From Veillonellaceae bacterium (lineage in GTDB: Bacteria; Bacillota; Negativicutes; Veillonellales; Veillonellaceae): 50,693 nt of DNA. The notes beneath the pieces are model-generated. The model did no database searches. It had not been told where the DNA came from and saw nothing but the letters and a program-made list of their open reading frames with translations. Position 1 is the stretch's first letter. Each line of letters opens with the position of its first letter. Location: NCBI GenBank assembly GCA_900765165.1, contig CAAFQR010000109.1:1-50693 (forward strand), read 5' to 3'. Positions 39,247 to 49,424 of the stretch are shown in pieces. The position numbers were made by a program, and so were the translations under genes.

Positions 39247-39549
39247 ATGTGTAAAGAATGCGGGTGCGGTAGCACTGGTCATACGCACCAGAGAATCTTT
39301 AAGGTTCCTGAAATGATGTGCGAAAATTGTGAAAAGACGGTTAAAGGCGCTGCTTTGGGCTTGCCGGGCGTTATGTCTGCTGAAGTTGACCTTCAGACAA
39401 AAGACGTTACGATTTCCTATGACGCTAACCAGGTAGAAGCTGACGCTATTAAAGCGGCTATCGAAGCAACGGGCTTTGATGTAGCTTCTGTTTCCAAAGC
39501 GTCTCACGCACACGGTGTTGTTGGAACGTTGAAACGTTTATTCAAATAA
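39247..39549 (+). CDS. heavy-metal-associated (HMA) domain protein
   Basis: A 100-residue protein: an N-terminal Cys/His-rich segment (CKECGCGSTGHTH, residues 2-14), then an HMA domain (about 17-82) with the metal site EMMCENCEK. This is the CxxC of copper-chaperone (CopZ-like) proteins, and the basic ESxxVKG-like pattern follows. It probably binds Cu(I) or another soft metal and delivers it to a P-type ATPase, by family knowledge; no such ATPase gene is nearby. I chose the ATG at 39247 after GGAGGT. The extra N-terminal Cys cluster is not typical of CopZ. Confidence 0.82.
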   Translation: MCKECGCGSTGHTHQRIFKVPEMMCENCEKTVKGAALGLPGVMSAEVDLQTKDVTISYDANQVEADAIKAAIEATGFDVASVSKASHAHGVVGTLKRLFK

Positions 39550-39579
39550 GAACACCGACCTGTACATATGGTGTATTTT

Positions 39580-39609
39580 GCCTGTTGCCTTGACGGTAAC
39601 AGGCATTTT
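39580..39609 (+). terminator. terminator after the HMA gene
   Basis: GCCTGTTGCC (39580-39589) pairs with GGTAACAGGC (39595-39604) with one wobble; a short T-rich tail follows. Confidence 0.75.
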
Positions 39610-39690
39610 ATATCCGGCATTAAGTGACCGGACTGGCTTGGATTCACAAGTCGTACTTTTATAAATCGGTAGTGAAGGATGGGTTAACCT

Positions 39691-40134
39691 ATGATTAAAG
39701 CTTTCGATCAGGATACTTTTAGCTGGGAAGGCGTGGACACGCTGGTGTACAAGCAGGATGGCAGTCCCTTTAAGGACGTAACGCGCCAGATTTTATTTAA
39801 CGGTGCTTTTGACATTCCGTGTCAGTTCCGTTACTTCGAAGTAAAACCGGGCGGCTATTCCACGTTAGAGCATCATGAGCATACGCACATGGTTATGATT
39901 TTCCGCGGTCATGGTCAGTGCCTCTTAGGCGACGAAATTCGTGACGTGAAGGTTGGTGATTTCATCGAAATCCCGAGCAACACGGTGCATCAGTTCCGCG
40001 CTAACAAGGGCGACTATGTAGGCTTCTTGTGCTTGGTAAACATCAATCGCGACAAGGTGAAGGTGGTAACACCGGACGAAATGGAAGCGATGAAGCAGAA
40101 TCCGGCCGTAAAAGAGTTCCTCGAAAGTTGCTAA
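39691..40134 (+). CDS. cupin-domain protein
   Basis: A 147-residue single-domain cupin. Motif 1 spans GGYSTLEHHEHTHMVMIFRG (about 53-72), with three His and a metal site, and motif 2 is GDFIEIPSNTVHQF (about 91-104). Small stand-alone cupins serve as isomerases, dioxygenases or sensors; nothing here picks one. It is monocistronic: a terminator lies before it and the typA promoter overlaps its stop codon. AAGGATG is the probable binding site. Confidence 0.82.
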   Translation: MIKAFDQDTFSWEGVDTLVYKQDGSPFKDVTRQILFNGAFDIPCQFRYFEVKPGGYSTLEHHEHTHMVMIFRGHGQCLLGDEIRDVKVGDFIEIPSNTVHQFRANKGDYVGFLCLVNINRDKVKVVTPDEMEAMKQNPAVKEFLESC

Positions 40135-40156
40135 ACCTACTTTCACGTGGTATAAT
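40128..40156 (+). promoter_or_regulatory. promoter of typA
   Basis: TTGCTA (40128-40133) and TATAAT (40151-40156) are 17 bp apart; the -35 overlaps the cupin stop codon. The leader is about 65 nt. Confidence 0.75.
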
Positions 40157-40225
40157 GAACTGTTGTTTACAGTAACTAATTCTTTTTCATTTTTATAATA
40201 CAGCGAGACCTTAAGGGAGGTTACT

Positions 40226-42037
40226 ATGATTCGCGAAAATCTTCGTAATGTTGCTATTATTGCACACGTTGACCACGGCAAAACGACGTTGGTTGACGCT
40301 TTGTTGAAACAGAGCCATATTTTCCGTGCTAACGAAAAAGTGGCAGAACGCGTAATGGACTCCAATGACTTGGAACGTGAACGCGGGATTACCATTTTAT
40401 CCAAAAACACGGCAGTTATGCATAATGGTGTTAAAATTAACATCGTCGACACCCCCGGCCATGCCGATTTCGGTGGCGAAGTTGAACGTGTTTTGAACAT
40501 GGTTGACGGCGTATTGCTCTTAGTTGATGCTTTCGAAGGCCCGATGCCGCAGACGAAATACGTATTGCGCAAGGCTTTGGAACAGAAGCTGAAACCGATT
40601 GTTGTTATTAACAAAATCGACCGTCCGGACCAGCGCGTTAAGGAAGTAGAAGACGAAGTATTGGAACTCTTCATGGAACTCGACGCTGACGATGATCAGT
40701 TGGACTTCCCGGTAGTGTACGCATCTGCTCGTGATGGCATCGCTAAATTGAGCATGGACGAAGAAGGCACTAACATGGACCCGTTGTTCCAGGTATTGAT
40801 CAAAGAAATCCCGGCACCGAACGGTGATGTTGACGGCCCGTTGCAGTTCATGGTTACTACCTTGGACTATGATGACTATGTAGGTAAAATCGCTGTAGGT
40901 CGTATCGTACGTGGTCGCATGAAGGCTGGCCAGCAGGTTGCTATCATGAACGGCGAAAGCACTCGTAAAGCTAAAATCGGCCGTTTGTATACGTACAATG
41001 GCTTGAATCGTGTAGAAACTGACGAAGCTATGATGGGCGACATCATTGCCTTCGTAGGTATTGAAGATATTAACATCGGTGAAACCGTTGCTGACGTTGA
41101 AAATCCGGAAGCATTGCCGTCCATCACTATCGATGAACCGACCTTGTCCATGGTATTCTCCGTTAACAACTCCCCGTTCGCAGGTCGCGAAGGCGAATTC
41201 GTAACGAGCCGTCATTTACGTGACCGCTTGTTCAAAGAAGTACAGACCAACGTATCCATGAAGGTTGAAGAAACGGAATCCCCGGATGCATTCAAGGTAT
41301 CTGGCCGTGGCGAATTGCACTTGGCTGTATTGATCGAAACCATGCGTCGTGAAGGTTACGAATTGCAGGTTGGTAAACCGCGCGTAATCTACAAACGCAT
41401 CAACGATCAGCTCTGCGAACCATTGGAACATTTAACCATCGACGTACCGCAGGAATTCATGGGTACGGTAATGGAAAACTTGGGCGCTCGTAAAGCAGAC
41501 CTTATCAACATGACCGAATTGGCTGGTTACCTCCGTATGGAATTCGTAATCCCGGCTCGTGGCTTGATTGGTTTCCGCGCTCAGTTCTTAACGGCTACCA
41601 AAGGTAACGGTATCATGAACCATGTATTCCATGGCTATGCACCGTTCAAAGGCGATATCCCGGGCCGTACTCGTGGCGCCTTGGTTGCTTTCGAAGATGG
41701 TGAAACGACGCCGTACGGCTTGAACTCCGTACAGGATCGCGGTACCTTGTTCGTAGGTCCGAACGAACCGGTTTACACTGGCCGTATCATTGGTGAAAAT
41801 ACCCGTGAAATGGATATGGACGTTAACCCGTGTAAGAAAAAACACGTTACTAACATGCGTTCCAGCTCCTCTGATGAAGCTGTACGCTTGACGCCGCCGC
41901 GCATTTTCAGCTTGGAACAGGCTTTGGAATGGATTAACGACGACGAATTGGTAGAAGTTACGCCGAAGAGCATTCGTATGCGTAAGACGATCTTGGATCG
42001 TGCCGCTCGTGCGAAAGCAGCTAAATCCGGTCGGTAA
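40226..42037 (+). CDS. typA: ribosome-associated GTPase BipA/TypA
   Basis: A 603-residue translational GTPase related to EF-G. G-domain motifs AHVDHGKTTL (P-loop, about 13-22), RGITI (switch), DTPGHADFGGE (about 74-84) and NKIDRP (about 127-132) are all present, followed by EF-G-like beta-barrel and V domains and the BipA-specific C-terminal domain. It binds the 70S ribosome and helps 50S assembly and stress or low-temperature growth, by family knowledge. AAGGGAGG precedes the ATG. Confidence 0.97.
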   Translation: MIRENLRNVAIIAHVDHGKTTLVDALLKQSHIFRANEKVAERVMDSNDLERERGITILSKNTAVMHNGVKINIVDTPGHADFGGEVERVLNMVDGVLLLVDAFEGPMPQTKYVLRKALEQKLKPIVVINKIDRPDQRVKEVEDEVLELFMELDADDDQLDFPVVYASARDGIAKLSMDEEGTNMDPLFQVLIKEIPAPNGDVDGPLQFMVTTLDYDDYVGKIAVGRIVRGRMKAGQQVAIMNGESTRKAKIGRLYTYNGLNRVETDEAMMGDIIAFVGIEDINIGETVADVENPEALPSITIDEPTLSMVFSVNNSPFAGREGEFVTSRHLRDRLFKEVQTNVSMKVEETESPDAFKVSGRGELHLAVLIETMRREGYELQVGKPRVIYKRINDQLCEPLEHLTIDVPQEFMGTVMENLGARKADLINMTELAGYLRMEFVIPARGLIGFRAQFLTATKGNGIMNHVFHGYAPFKGDIPGRTRGALVAFEDGETTPYGLNSVQDRGTLFVGPNEPVYTGRIIGENTREMDMDVNPCKKKHVTNMRSSSSDEAVRLTPPRIFSLEQALEWINDDELVEVTPKSIRMRKTILDRAARAKAAKSGR

Positions 42038-42043
42038 TTGCCT

Positions 42044-42835
42044 ATGAGCGGAACACGGACACGAAAGATACTTCGCAGTATCGAAGCAACGGCAGTAGGT
42101 TCTAAAGGACCGATTGACTACCAATTAACCTTTAAACGGGTGAAAAATTTAAATTTGCGAATCGGCGAAGACGGTTCAGTGCGCGTATCGGCTCCCTTTG
42201 GAGTGCCGGTAGACACTGTATCCGAATTTGTTGTCCGTCATGAAGCATTTATCACGGCGGCGTTGCGGCGTGCAAGCCGGCAACGCCGCCGTTTTGCTAC
42301 AGAAATTTCCTATGAAAGTGGTGCGGTAATTTACGTGCTCGGCTATCCGGCTAAAGTCGTGCGGGAGCCGTTGCCGCCGAAGACGCCACCCTATGCGGTT
42401 TGGGATGAATCGGACCCTATGCATTTGTACCTGCGCTTGCCTGCCGATGCGCCGCTAGCGCTTTGTCAAAAGGTGATGCAGGACTTTTGGAAACGTTTGG
42501 CTATGGAAATATTTACGGAAACAGTGCGCCGCGCTTATGGTAATTTCATCCACGCCGGCTACGACATTCCCTACCCGGGGTTGCGCGTTCGTCTCGTGAA
42601 ATCACGGTGGGGGTCTTGCACGCCGGCCCTAAAACGGATTATGCTTAATATACGATTACTGGAAGGGCCGCGGGTCTTCATCGACTATGTGGTCATCCAT
42701 GAATTAGCGCATTTGGTGTATGGCGATCATTCACCTCATTTCTGGTCTGTCGTATCGGAATTTGTGCCTGATTATAAAGGGGCACGGAAGGCGATGACCG
42801 AATTTTTTAGACGAATTCCGTCGTCCATGCTGTAA
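42044..42835 (+). CDS. YgjP/M48-like metallopeptidase (DUF45 family)
   Basis: About 263 residues. The C-terminal part has the YgjP hallmarks KSRWGSC (about 185-191) and the zinc motif VVIHELAHLVYGDHSPHFW (about 217-235), with HExxH-type HELAH and a downstream His. The N-terminal part is a beta-rich domain (RVSAPFGVPVDTVSEFV). It is probably a soluble metal-dependent protease or a SprT-like protein of unknown substrate. The ATG at 42044 lies 6 bp past the typA stop with no clear binding site, so translation may depend on typA; a TTG at 42038 is possible. Confidence 0.82.
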   Translation: MSGTRTRKILRSIEATAVGSKGPIDYQLTFKRVKNLNLRIGEDGSVRVSAPFGVPVDTVSEFVVRHEAFITAALRRASRQRRRFATEISYESGAVIYVLGYPAKVVREPLPPKTPPYAVWDESDPMHLYLRLPADAPLALCQKVMQDFWKRLAMEIFTETVRRAYGNFIHAGYDIPYPGLRVRLVKSRWGSCTPALKRIMLNIRLLEGPRVFIDYVVIHELAHLVYGDHSPHFWSVVSEFVPDYKGARKAMTEFFRRIPSSML

Positions 42836-42901
42836 GTGTAGGCTACGGCGATAGTATGTAAGGGCGTGTACGCATCGAAGGATGCAGTGAGGAGGTAACG
42901 C

Positions 42902-45900
42902 GTGAGACCGTTTGTTCATTTGCATACGCATACGGAGTATAGCTTGCAAGACGGCATTAGCCGATTGCCTGATATGGTCCAAAAAGCGAAAGAGCTTGGC
43001 ATGCCGGCCTTGGCCATTACTGACCATGGCAACATGTGCGGCGCTGTTTATTTTTATAAGGAAGCGGTAAATGCCGGAATTAAACCCATCATCGGCTGCG
43101 AGGTGTACGTTACCGAAGGCAGTCGCTTCGACAAGGAATCCAGTGTAACGGGTAAGCATGAACGGCTGAAGCATTTGATTCTCTTAGCGGAGAACATGGA
43201 AGGGTACGGCAATATCGTTAAAATCGTGTCCCGTGGCTTTACGGAAGGCTTTTATCGGAAGCCTCGCGTGGACCATGACTTGCTTCGTCAGTTCAATAAG
43301 GGCATTATTGCATTAAGTGCTTGTATTCAAGGGGAAGTTCCTCAGTATATTTTGCAGGATAACCCGGAAGGGGCACGCCGCGCCATTGAATGGTACATTG
43401 AGACCTATGGCAAGGATAATTTCTTCTTGGAAATTCAAAATCACGGCTTGCCGGCGGAAGCGAAGGTGCAGGATGCTTTTGTAGCCTTAGCAGAGGAATA
43501 CGGTGTTGGCCTTGTGGCGACCAATGACTTTCACTATGTCAATCGCGACGACGCCGATGCCCAGGATATTAAGGTGTGCATTGCTACCGGTGCCAAGCGC
43601 TCCGATACGCAGCGTCTGAAATTCCCTAATGACGAATTTTACATGAAAAGCGGCGACGAAATGGAAGCGTTGTTCGGCCATATTCCCGGCGCCCTCGATA
43701 ACGCTTTAGCCATTGCGGAGCGCTGCAATGTGCAGTTCAACTTTGATGAGCATCACTTGCCCCATTTCGATGTGCCGGAAGGGGAAACGGCGGCTACCTA
43801 TTTGCGTCATTTGTGCGAGCAGGAATTGCCGAATCGCTATGGTGAAATAACCGATGAGCTAAAGCAGCGCCTCGACTATGAGTTAGGCGTTATTAACACC
43901 ATGGGCTTTGACGATTATTTCCTCATCGTGTGGGACTATGTGCGCTATGCCAGAGAGCACGACATTCCTGTCGGCCCCGGTCGTGGTAGTGCGGCCGGCT
44001 CTGTGGTCGCTTATCTGTTAGGCATTACGGGCCTTGATCCGTTAAAGTATGACTTGCTCTTCGAACGATTCCTCAATCCGGAACGCGTCAGCATGCCTGA
44101 TATTGATATTGACTTCTGCTACGAAAAGCGTGGCCTCGCCATTGATTACGTTACCCGCAAATACGGTCGTAATCGGGTAGCGCAGATTATCACCTTCGGT
44201 ACCGAAGCAGCCCGTGCCGTTATTCGCGACGTAGGCCGTGTGCTCGATACGCCATTAGCTGATGTTAACCGCTTGGCGAAGATGATACCCAATGAATTGA
44301 ATATTACGCTGGATAAGGCGTTAAAGGGCAAAGAGCTGAAGGAGTTATATGAATCCGATGCGGTAGTACGCGAGCTCTTCGATTATGGCCGCAAGCTGGA
44401 AGGCATTGCGCGCAACGCGTCAACCCATGCGGCCGGCGTCGTTATCGCCGCAGAACCGTTGGAAGACCATGTGCCGCTACAGAACGCCATTGAAGAAGGC
44501 TATGTAACGCAGTACGACAAGGATAACATTGAAGAGTTAGGCCTTTTAAAGATGGACTTTTTGGGCCTTCGCACCTTAACTGTTATGGGTGATGCGTTAG
44601 CCCTCATCAAAGCAAATCGCGGCATCGATTTAGATTTAGATGCATTGCCCTTAGATGACAAGGAAGCGTGCCAAATCTTGACTGATGGTGACACGGCCGG
44701 CGTGTTCCAGCTGGAATCGGAAGGCATTACACGTCTCGTTATGGACCTCAGGCCGGAGCATTTTGAAGACCTCATTCCGCTCGTTGCGTTGTATCGTCCG
44801 GGCCCACTAGGCAGTGGCATGGTGGCTGACTTCATCAAGCGCCGTCACGGTGAGATGAGCATTACCTACTTGCATCCGCTGTTGGAGCCAATTCTGAAGG
44901 ACACCTTCGGCGTTATCCTCTATCAGGAACAGGTAATGCAGATTGCGTCCGCTATGGGCGGCTTCTCGTTGGGCCAAGCAGACTTGATGCGCCGCGCCAT
45001 GGGTAAGAAGAAGGAATCCGTTTTGAAGGCGCAGCGTGAAGCGTTTATTACGGGTGCCAAGAATAACAACATTGACGAAAAAATCGCCAATGAAGTGTTC
45101 GACCTCTTGGTATACTTCGCCGGTTACGGCTTCAACAAATCGCACAGTGCGGCGTATGCGTACATTGCGTACCAGACGGCGTACTTGAAGGCTCATTTCT
45201 ATCCGGAATTCATGGCCGCTACCATGACGAGCTTCATGACGAACATGGACAAGCTGACCTATTATATCAACGATTGCCAGAAGCACGGCGTGAAGGTGCT
45301 GGGCCCTGATGTGAACTATGCGAACCGCACCTTTACAGTGCAGGATGGCGCTATTCGTTTCGGTCTTGGCGGTGTTAAAGGTGTAGGCCTTAATGCAATC
45401 GACACGATGGTGGCGGAACGCGAAGCGAAAGGGCAGTACACGTCCATCGTCGATTTCTGTCGCCGCGTCGATTCTAAGGTGGTCAATAAGCGCCTTTTGG
45501 AAAGCTTGATTCGCTGTGGCGCTATGGACAGCTTCCCGGAAAGCCGCAATCAGCTGTTGCACATGTACGAAGCAGCCCAAAGCCTCGGTCAGCGCCTTCA
45601 GAAGGACGAAGCGCGCGGCACCATGAGTCTCTTTGGCGACGAAGAAGTGACCAACGATACGGTGCCCATTCCGAACGTGCCGGAGCTTAGTGACGACGAG
45701 AAATTGCGCGACGAAAAGGAATACACCGGCTTCTACATTACAGGCCATCCCTTACAAGGGTATCGCGCTGAAATGAAAGGCCTCTTCGAGCTTGGTCGCT
45801 TAGGGGATAACCCGGAGCAATATGACGGCAAAGAGGTGGTCATCGGCGGCTTAATCGTGAACAAAGTAGACAAGATGACACGGCGCAATGACCTCATGTC

Positions 45901-46315
45901 CGTGGTACGCGTAGAAGACTTTTCCGGCGCCGTTGACGTAGTGTTGTTCCCACAGGTTTTCCGTCGCTACCAGCCTTATGTGGCGGTAGATATGGCCGTT
46001 AAAATTAAAGGCCGCATCGACTCGGACGAACGAGGCATTCAGATCATCGCCGAAGCGGTAAAGCCCTTAAAGGTGCGCTATGATAACGCAAAGGGCATCG
46101 TGCTTCACATTAAACCGGGCTACGATACACCGGAGGCGAGCGAACAATTAAAGCAAGTTTTATTGAGTGCTGAAGGGGATGTGCCGGTAGCCTTTTATCT
46201 CCATCGACAGCGTAAGCGCATAGCCGTGGCGAAGGCCTATTATTTCACCCCGGAACCAAAAATTTGCGACGCCATTGAGAAAATTTTAGGGCCTGAAAGT
46301 GTAGAAATTATCTGA
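42902..46315 (+). CDS. dnaE: DNA polymerase III alpha subunit (DnaE type)
   Basis: A 1137-residue replicative polymerase. Residues about 1-280 form the PHP domain (HLHTHTEYSLQDG at 7-19, ITDHGNM). The palm has catalytic aspartates in PDIDIDFC (about 399-406); GPGRGSAAGSVVAYLLGI (about 359-376) is conserved, as is YQEQVMQIA. A helix-hairpin-helix segment (FGLGGVKGVG, about 820-829) and an OB domain near residues 975-1060 follow. The start is GTG at 42902 with GAGGAGGT. It lacks the 3'-5' exonuclease insert of PolC, as expected for DnaE. Confidence 0.96.
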   Translation: MRPFVHLHTHTEYSLQDGISRLPDMVQKAKELGMPALAITDHGNMCGAVYFYKEAVNAGIKPIIGCEVYVTEGSRFDKESSVTGKHERLKHLILLAENMEGYGNIVKIVSRGFTEGFYRKPRVDHDLLRQFNKGIIALSACIQGEVPQYILQDNPEGARRAIEWYIETYGKDNFFLEIQNHGLPAEAKVQDAFVALAEEYGVGLVATNDFHYVNRDDADAQDIKVCIATGAKRSDTQRLKFPNDEFYMKSGDEMEALFGHIPGALDNALAIAERCNVQFNFDEHHLPHFDVPEGETAATYLRHLCEQELPNRYGEITDELKQRLDYELGVINTMGFDDYFLIVWDYVRYAREHDIPVGPGRGSAAGSVVAYLLGITGLDPLKYDLLFERFLNPERVSMPDIDIDFCYEKRGLAIDYVTRKYGRNRVAQIITFGTEAARAVIRDVGRVLDTPLADVNRLAKMIPNELNITLDKALKGKELKELYESDAVVRELFDYGRKLEGIARNASTHAAGVVIAAEPLEDHVPLQNAIEEGYVTQYDKDNIEELGLLKMDFLGLRTLTVMGDALALIKANRGIDLDLDALPLDDKEACQILTDGDTAGVFQLESEGITRLVMDLRPEHFEDLIPLVALYRPGPLGSGMVADFIKRRHGEMSITYLHPLLEPILKDTFGVILYQEQVMQIASAMGGFSLGQADLMRRAMGKKKESVLKAQREAFITGAKNNNIDEKIANEVFDLLVYFAGYGFNKSHSAAYAYIAYQTAYLKAHFYPEFMAATMTSFMTNMDKLTYYINDCQKHGVKVLGPDVNYANRTFTVQDGAIRFGLGGVKGVGLNAIDTMVAEREAKGQYTSIVDFCRRVDSKVVNKRLLESLIRCGAMDSFPESRNQLLHMYEAAQSLGQRLQKDEARGTMSLFGDEEVTNDTVPIPNVPELSDDEKLRDEKEYTGFYITGHPLQGYRAEMKGLFELGRLGDNPEQYDGKEVVIGGLIVNKVDKMTRRNDLMSVVRVEDFSGAVDVVLFPQVFRRYQPYVAVDMAVKIKGRIDSDERGIQIIAEAVKPLKVRYDNAKGIVLHIKPGYDTPEASEQLKQVLLSAEGDVPVAFYLHRQRKRIAVAKAYYFTPEPKICDAIEKILGPESVEII

Positions 46316-46456
46316 CTTTCAGTGTATAATAATGACGATAAAAGGGTGGGGCTTTTAGGCCTCAATTGCAGTACAAGGGACATAAAATAAGGGATATTTT
46401 TCGACCCAACGCATAATCGAAAGAGCTTACATCAAATTAAAAGCGAGGTATTCTTT

Positions 46457-48208
46457 ATGAACAAGAAAACTAAAATTGTATGTACCATCGGCCCTAGCAC
46501 GGATAAACCCGGTGTATTGGAAGCCATGCTTAAGGCGGGCATGAATGTGGCCCGTTTTAACTTCTCTCATGGCAGCTATGACGAACATGCGAAACGCATT
46601 GCTGCCGTTCGTGAAGCTTCTAAGGCTACGGGTATCCCGGTAGCGCTGATGCTCGATACAAAAGGTCCTGAAATTCGTCTTGGCCTCTTCAAGGAAGGCA
46701 AGGTTATGTTGGAAGCGGGTAAACCGTTTACCTTGACGACCCGCGACATTGAAGGGGACGCTACGATTTGCTCCGTTAACCACAAAGGCTTGACGGACGA
46801 CGTAAAAGCCGGTTGCCAGATTTTGTTGTCTGACGGCCTCGTTACGTTAAATGTTGAAAAAGTAGAAGGCACCGAAATTTATACCACTATTCAGAACAGT
46901 GGTGTTATGAGCGATCGCAAACGCGTAGCTGTTCCTGGCGTGCCGTTAAGCTTGCCGCCGGTATCGGAAAGCGACAAGAACGACCTTCGCTTTGGCTGCG
47001 CCCAAGGCGTTGACTATGTAGCTGCTTCCTTCATGCAGCGCGGCACCGACGTTGTAGCTATTCGCCGCGTATTGGAAGAAGAAGGCGCTGACATTAAGAT
47101 TATTTCCAAAATCGAAAACGAAGAAGGCCTTACGAACCTTGATGACATTTTGAAAATGTCTGACGGCTTGATGGTAGCTCGTGGCGATTTGGGCGTTGAA
47201 ATTCCGGCTGAAGAAGTACCGGTATTGCAGAAGATGATGATTGGCAAATGTAACCGTGCCGCTAAGCCGGTTATTACGGCTACGCAGATGCTGGAATCTA
47301 TGACGCAGAACCCGCGTCCGACCCGTGCCGAAGCCAGTGACGTTGCCAACGCTATTTTGGACGGCACCGACGCTGTTATGTTGTCCGGCGAAACCGCTGG
47401 CGGCAAATATCCGGTAGAAGCTGTTCAGACTATGGCGCGCATTGCTGAAGTAACGGAACATTCCGCTTTATATTGCAACATGGATCACACCGTGAAGGTG
47501 GAAACGGCACAGACGACGGATGCTATTTCCGCAGCGACCGTTAATGTAGCGGCTACCCTTGATGCGGCTGCTATCATCACTTGCACCGAAACCGGTAAAA
47601 CGGCCATGAGCATTTCTCGCAACCGTCCGGATGCTAAGATTGTCGCTGTAACGCCGCACGCTGCCACGCTTCGTCGCATGCAGTTATACTGGGGCGTACA
47701 GGCTGTATTAGGCGGCTCCCATGATAACTCCGATGAAATGGTACACAGTGCGATTAGCTCGTCCTTGGCACAGGGTGCTATTGAATCCGGTGACTTGGTT
47801 GTTATTACCGCCGGCGTTCCGTCCGGTGCAGCAGGCACGACGAACATGATTCGCGTTCACGTTGTTGGTCAGGCTGTATTGTCCGGTAACGGCATTGGTA
47901 AAGCTGCTGCTACGGGCCGCGTATGCTTGGCTTACGATGCAGCGTACGCATTGTCCAACTTCCGCGACGGCGACGTATTGGTAGTACGTACCTTGGAAGC
48001 GGACCTCATGCCGTTGGCACAGCGCGCTAGCGCTATTATCACCGGTGAAGATGGTTACACCTCCGCAGCTGCTATTGCCGGTCTTAACTTCGGTATTCCG
48101 GTTGTTATGGGTGTTACCGGCGCTGACGCTGTTCTTACAAATGGTGAAGTTATCACCGTTGACGGCGCTCGCGGCAAAGTTTACTCCGGTATTGCTAACG
48201 CTCGTTAA
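46457..48208 (+). CDS. pyk: pyruvate kinase with C-terminal PEP-utilizer domain
   Basis: A 583-residue pyruvate kinase. KIVCTIGPSTDKPG (about 6-19), MNVARFNFSHG (about 29-39), LDTKGPEIR (about 67-75), ISKIENEEGLTN (about 217-228, catalytic Lys) and MVARGDLGVEIP (about 241-252) are diagnostic. After about residue 475 comes an extra domain with GRVCLAYDA and ITGEDGYTSAAAIAGLNFGI, the PEP-utilizing mobile domain also found on Bacillus-type enzymes. The enzyme makes pyruvate and ATP from PEP. GCGAGG precedes the ATG. It is followed by a strong terminator. Confidence 0.96.
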   Translation: MNKKTKIVCTIGPSTDKPGVLEAMLKAGMNVARFNFSHGSYDEHAKRIAAVREASKATGIPVALMLDTKGPEIRLGLFKEGKVMLEAGKPFTLTTRDIEGDATICSVNHKGLTDDVKAGCQILLSDGLVTLNVEKVEGTEIYTTIQNSGVMSDRKRVAVPGVPLSLPPVSESDKNDLRFGCAQGVDYVAASFMQRGTDVVAIRRVLEEEGADIKIISKIENEEGLTNLDDILKMSDGLMVARGDLGVEIPAEEVPVLQKMMIGKCNRAAKPVITATQMLESMTQNPRPTRAEASDVANAILDGTDAVMLSGETAGGKYPVEAVQTMARIAEVTEHSALYCNMDHTVKVETAQTTDAISAATVNVAATLDAAAIITCTETGKTAMSISRNRPDAKIVAVTPHAATLRRMQLYWGVQAVLGGSHDNSDEMVHSAISSSLAQGAIESGDLVVITAGVPSGAAGTTNMIRVHVVGQAVLSGNGIGKAAATGRVCLAYDAAYALSNFRDGDVLVVRTLEADLMPLAQRASAIITGEDGYTSAAAIAGLNFGIPVVMGVTGADAVLTNGEVITVDGARGKVYSGIANAR

Positions 48209-48236
48209 TGATAATACTCACTACATAGGTGAAATG

Positions 48237-48270
48237 AAACCCTGCCAGGGCTCTGGCGGGGTTTTTATTT
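48237..48270 (+). terminator. terminator of pyk
   Basis: AACCCTGCCAG (48238-48248) pairs with CTGGCGGGGTT (48253-48263) with one wobble around GGCT, followed by a T-run. Confidence 0.9.
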
Positions 48271-48500
48271 GTCTACTTGCAGTCCATTTTGGAATAAAAG
48301 CAGATAACGCCTTGTTTTCTTTTCATTTTACGTAGAATATGATACAATGAGCGTAGGTGTTTATGAGGGACTTTTGGGTAAGTCCCTTTTTTCGTAAATG
48401 ACTTGAATTGATAATTACTAACATAAATGTGAAACTGGCTTAGATTTTACATACACATTGCTTGGCAGCAACTCGCTGCGGCAGGAGCAAGGAGGTCGTA

Positions 48501-49424
48501 ATGGACGAACGAGAATGGCAAACCTTTGTAACCGTTGTATCGGAAGGCAATATTACCAAGGCAGCAGAAAAGTTGTTTTTGTCACAGCCGGCGTTAAGCT
48601 ACCGGTTGCGTCATATGGAAGAGGCCCTTGGTTCGCCACTGCTGTTGCGTACCAATGAAGGTATTGCACTGACGCCGCAAGGTGAGTTATTTCACGACTA
48701 TTGCCGTCGCATGATGCGTGAAAAGGAAGCACTGAAGCAGGCTATGGGTACCATTAGTGGGGAAATTCAAGGGACGCTGAAAATTGCGTCGTCCATTAAC
48801 TTTGCGGACTACGAATTGCCGCGGTTGCTAGGGTCCTTTACGGAGAAGTATCCGAAAATTCACATTCAGGTGAAGACCGGTTACAGTCAGCAGGTTAATA
48901 AAATGTTCAATGCCGGCGAAGTCATGGTAGCCATTGCTCGTGGCGACCATAAGCAAACGCCGAATTCGGTGTGCTTGGCCAAGGAACCCTATTGCTTGGT
49001 GTATAAGCGCGAAGTGACCATCGATGAATTGGCGAAGTTGCCCCTTATTCAGTATCGTACGGACCCGTCCATTGCTAATATTGTGGATACGTGGTGCCGC
49101 GAAAACATGCCGCCGGAAACGATGGCCGCTATGGAATTGGACTCCATGGTAACGTGCCGTCATTTTGTGCGCGAAGGCTTAGGCTGGTCTATCTTACCGT
49201 ACATGGGCCTCGGTAGCTGCCGCGAACAGGGTATCTTTGCGAAACCCATTACGGACAGCGAAGGGAAGCTCATCTTGCGCAATACGTACATGTTCTATAA
49301 TGAAATGAGCACTCGCCTTGTAGCAGTGAAGACCTTCATTGATTACGTGGAAGAGTACTATAAGGAACATCCGTATGCAGGTAATATTTTCTCGTCCAAT
49401 GCGTTTGGCGCTGAAGCTGAGTAG
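48501..49424 (+). CDS. LysR-family regulator linked to the second cit locus
   Basis: A 307-residue LysR protein. The HTH covers about residues 3-60 (EGNITKAAEKLFLSQPALSY, then HMEEALGSPLLLRTNEGIALTPQG region); the effector domain has SSINFADYELPRLLGSF and MTVTC-like features such as MVTCRHFVREGLGWSILPY (about 215-233). I chose the ATG at 48501 after AAGGAGG; an upstream in-frame ATG has no binding site. It is paralogous to the LysR at the left edge and, like it, adjoins a citD-citE operon (380 bp downstream, same strand), so activation of that operon is the likely role. Confidence 0.9.
   Translation: MDEREWQTFVTVVSEGNITKAAEKLFLSQPALSYRLRHMEEALGSPLLLRTNEGIALTPQGELFHDYCRRMMREKEALKQAMGTISGEIQGTLKIASSINFADYELPRLLGSFTEKYPKIHIQVKTGYSQQVNKMFNAGEVMVAIARGDHKQTPNSVCLAKEPYCLVYKREVTIDELAKLPLIQYRTDPSIANIVDTWCRENMPPETMAAMELDSMVTCRHFVREGLGWSILPYMGLGSCREQGIFAKPITDSEGKLILRNTYMFYNEMSTRLVAVKTFIDYVEEYYKEHPYAGNIFSSNAFGAEAE

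Noticed and set aside
44807..45748. 313-codon open frame antisense to dnaE
   Set aside because: Opposite conserved DnaE sequence with no start signals and low-complexity composition; a shadow.
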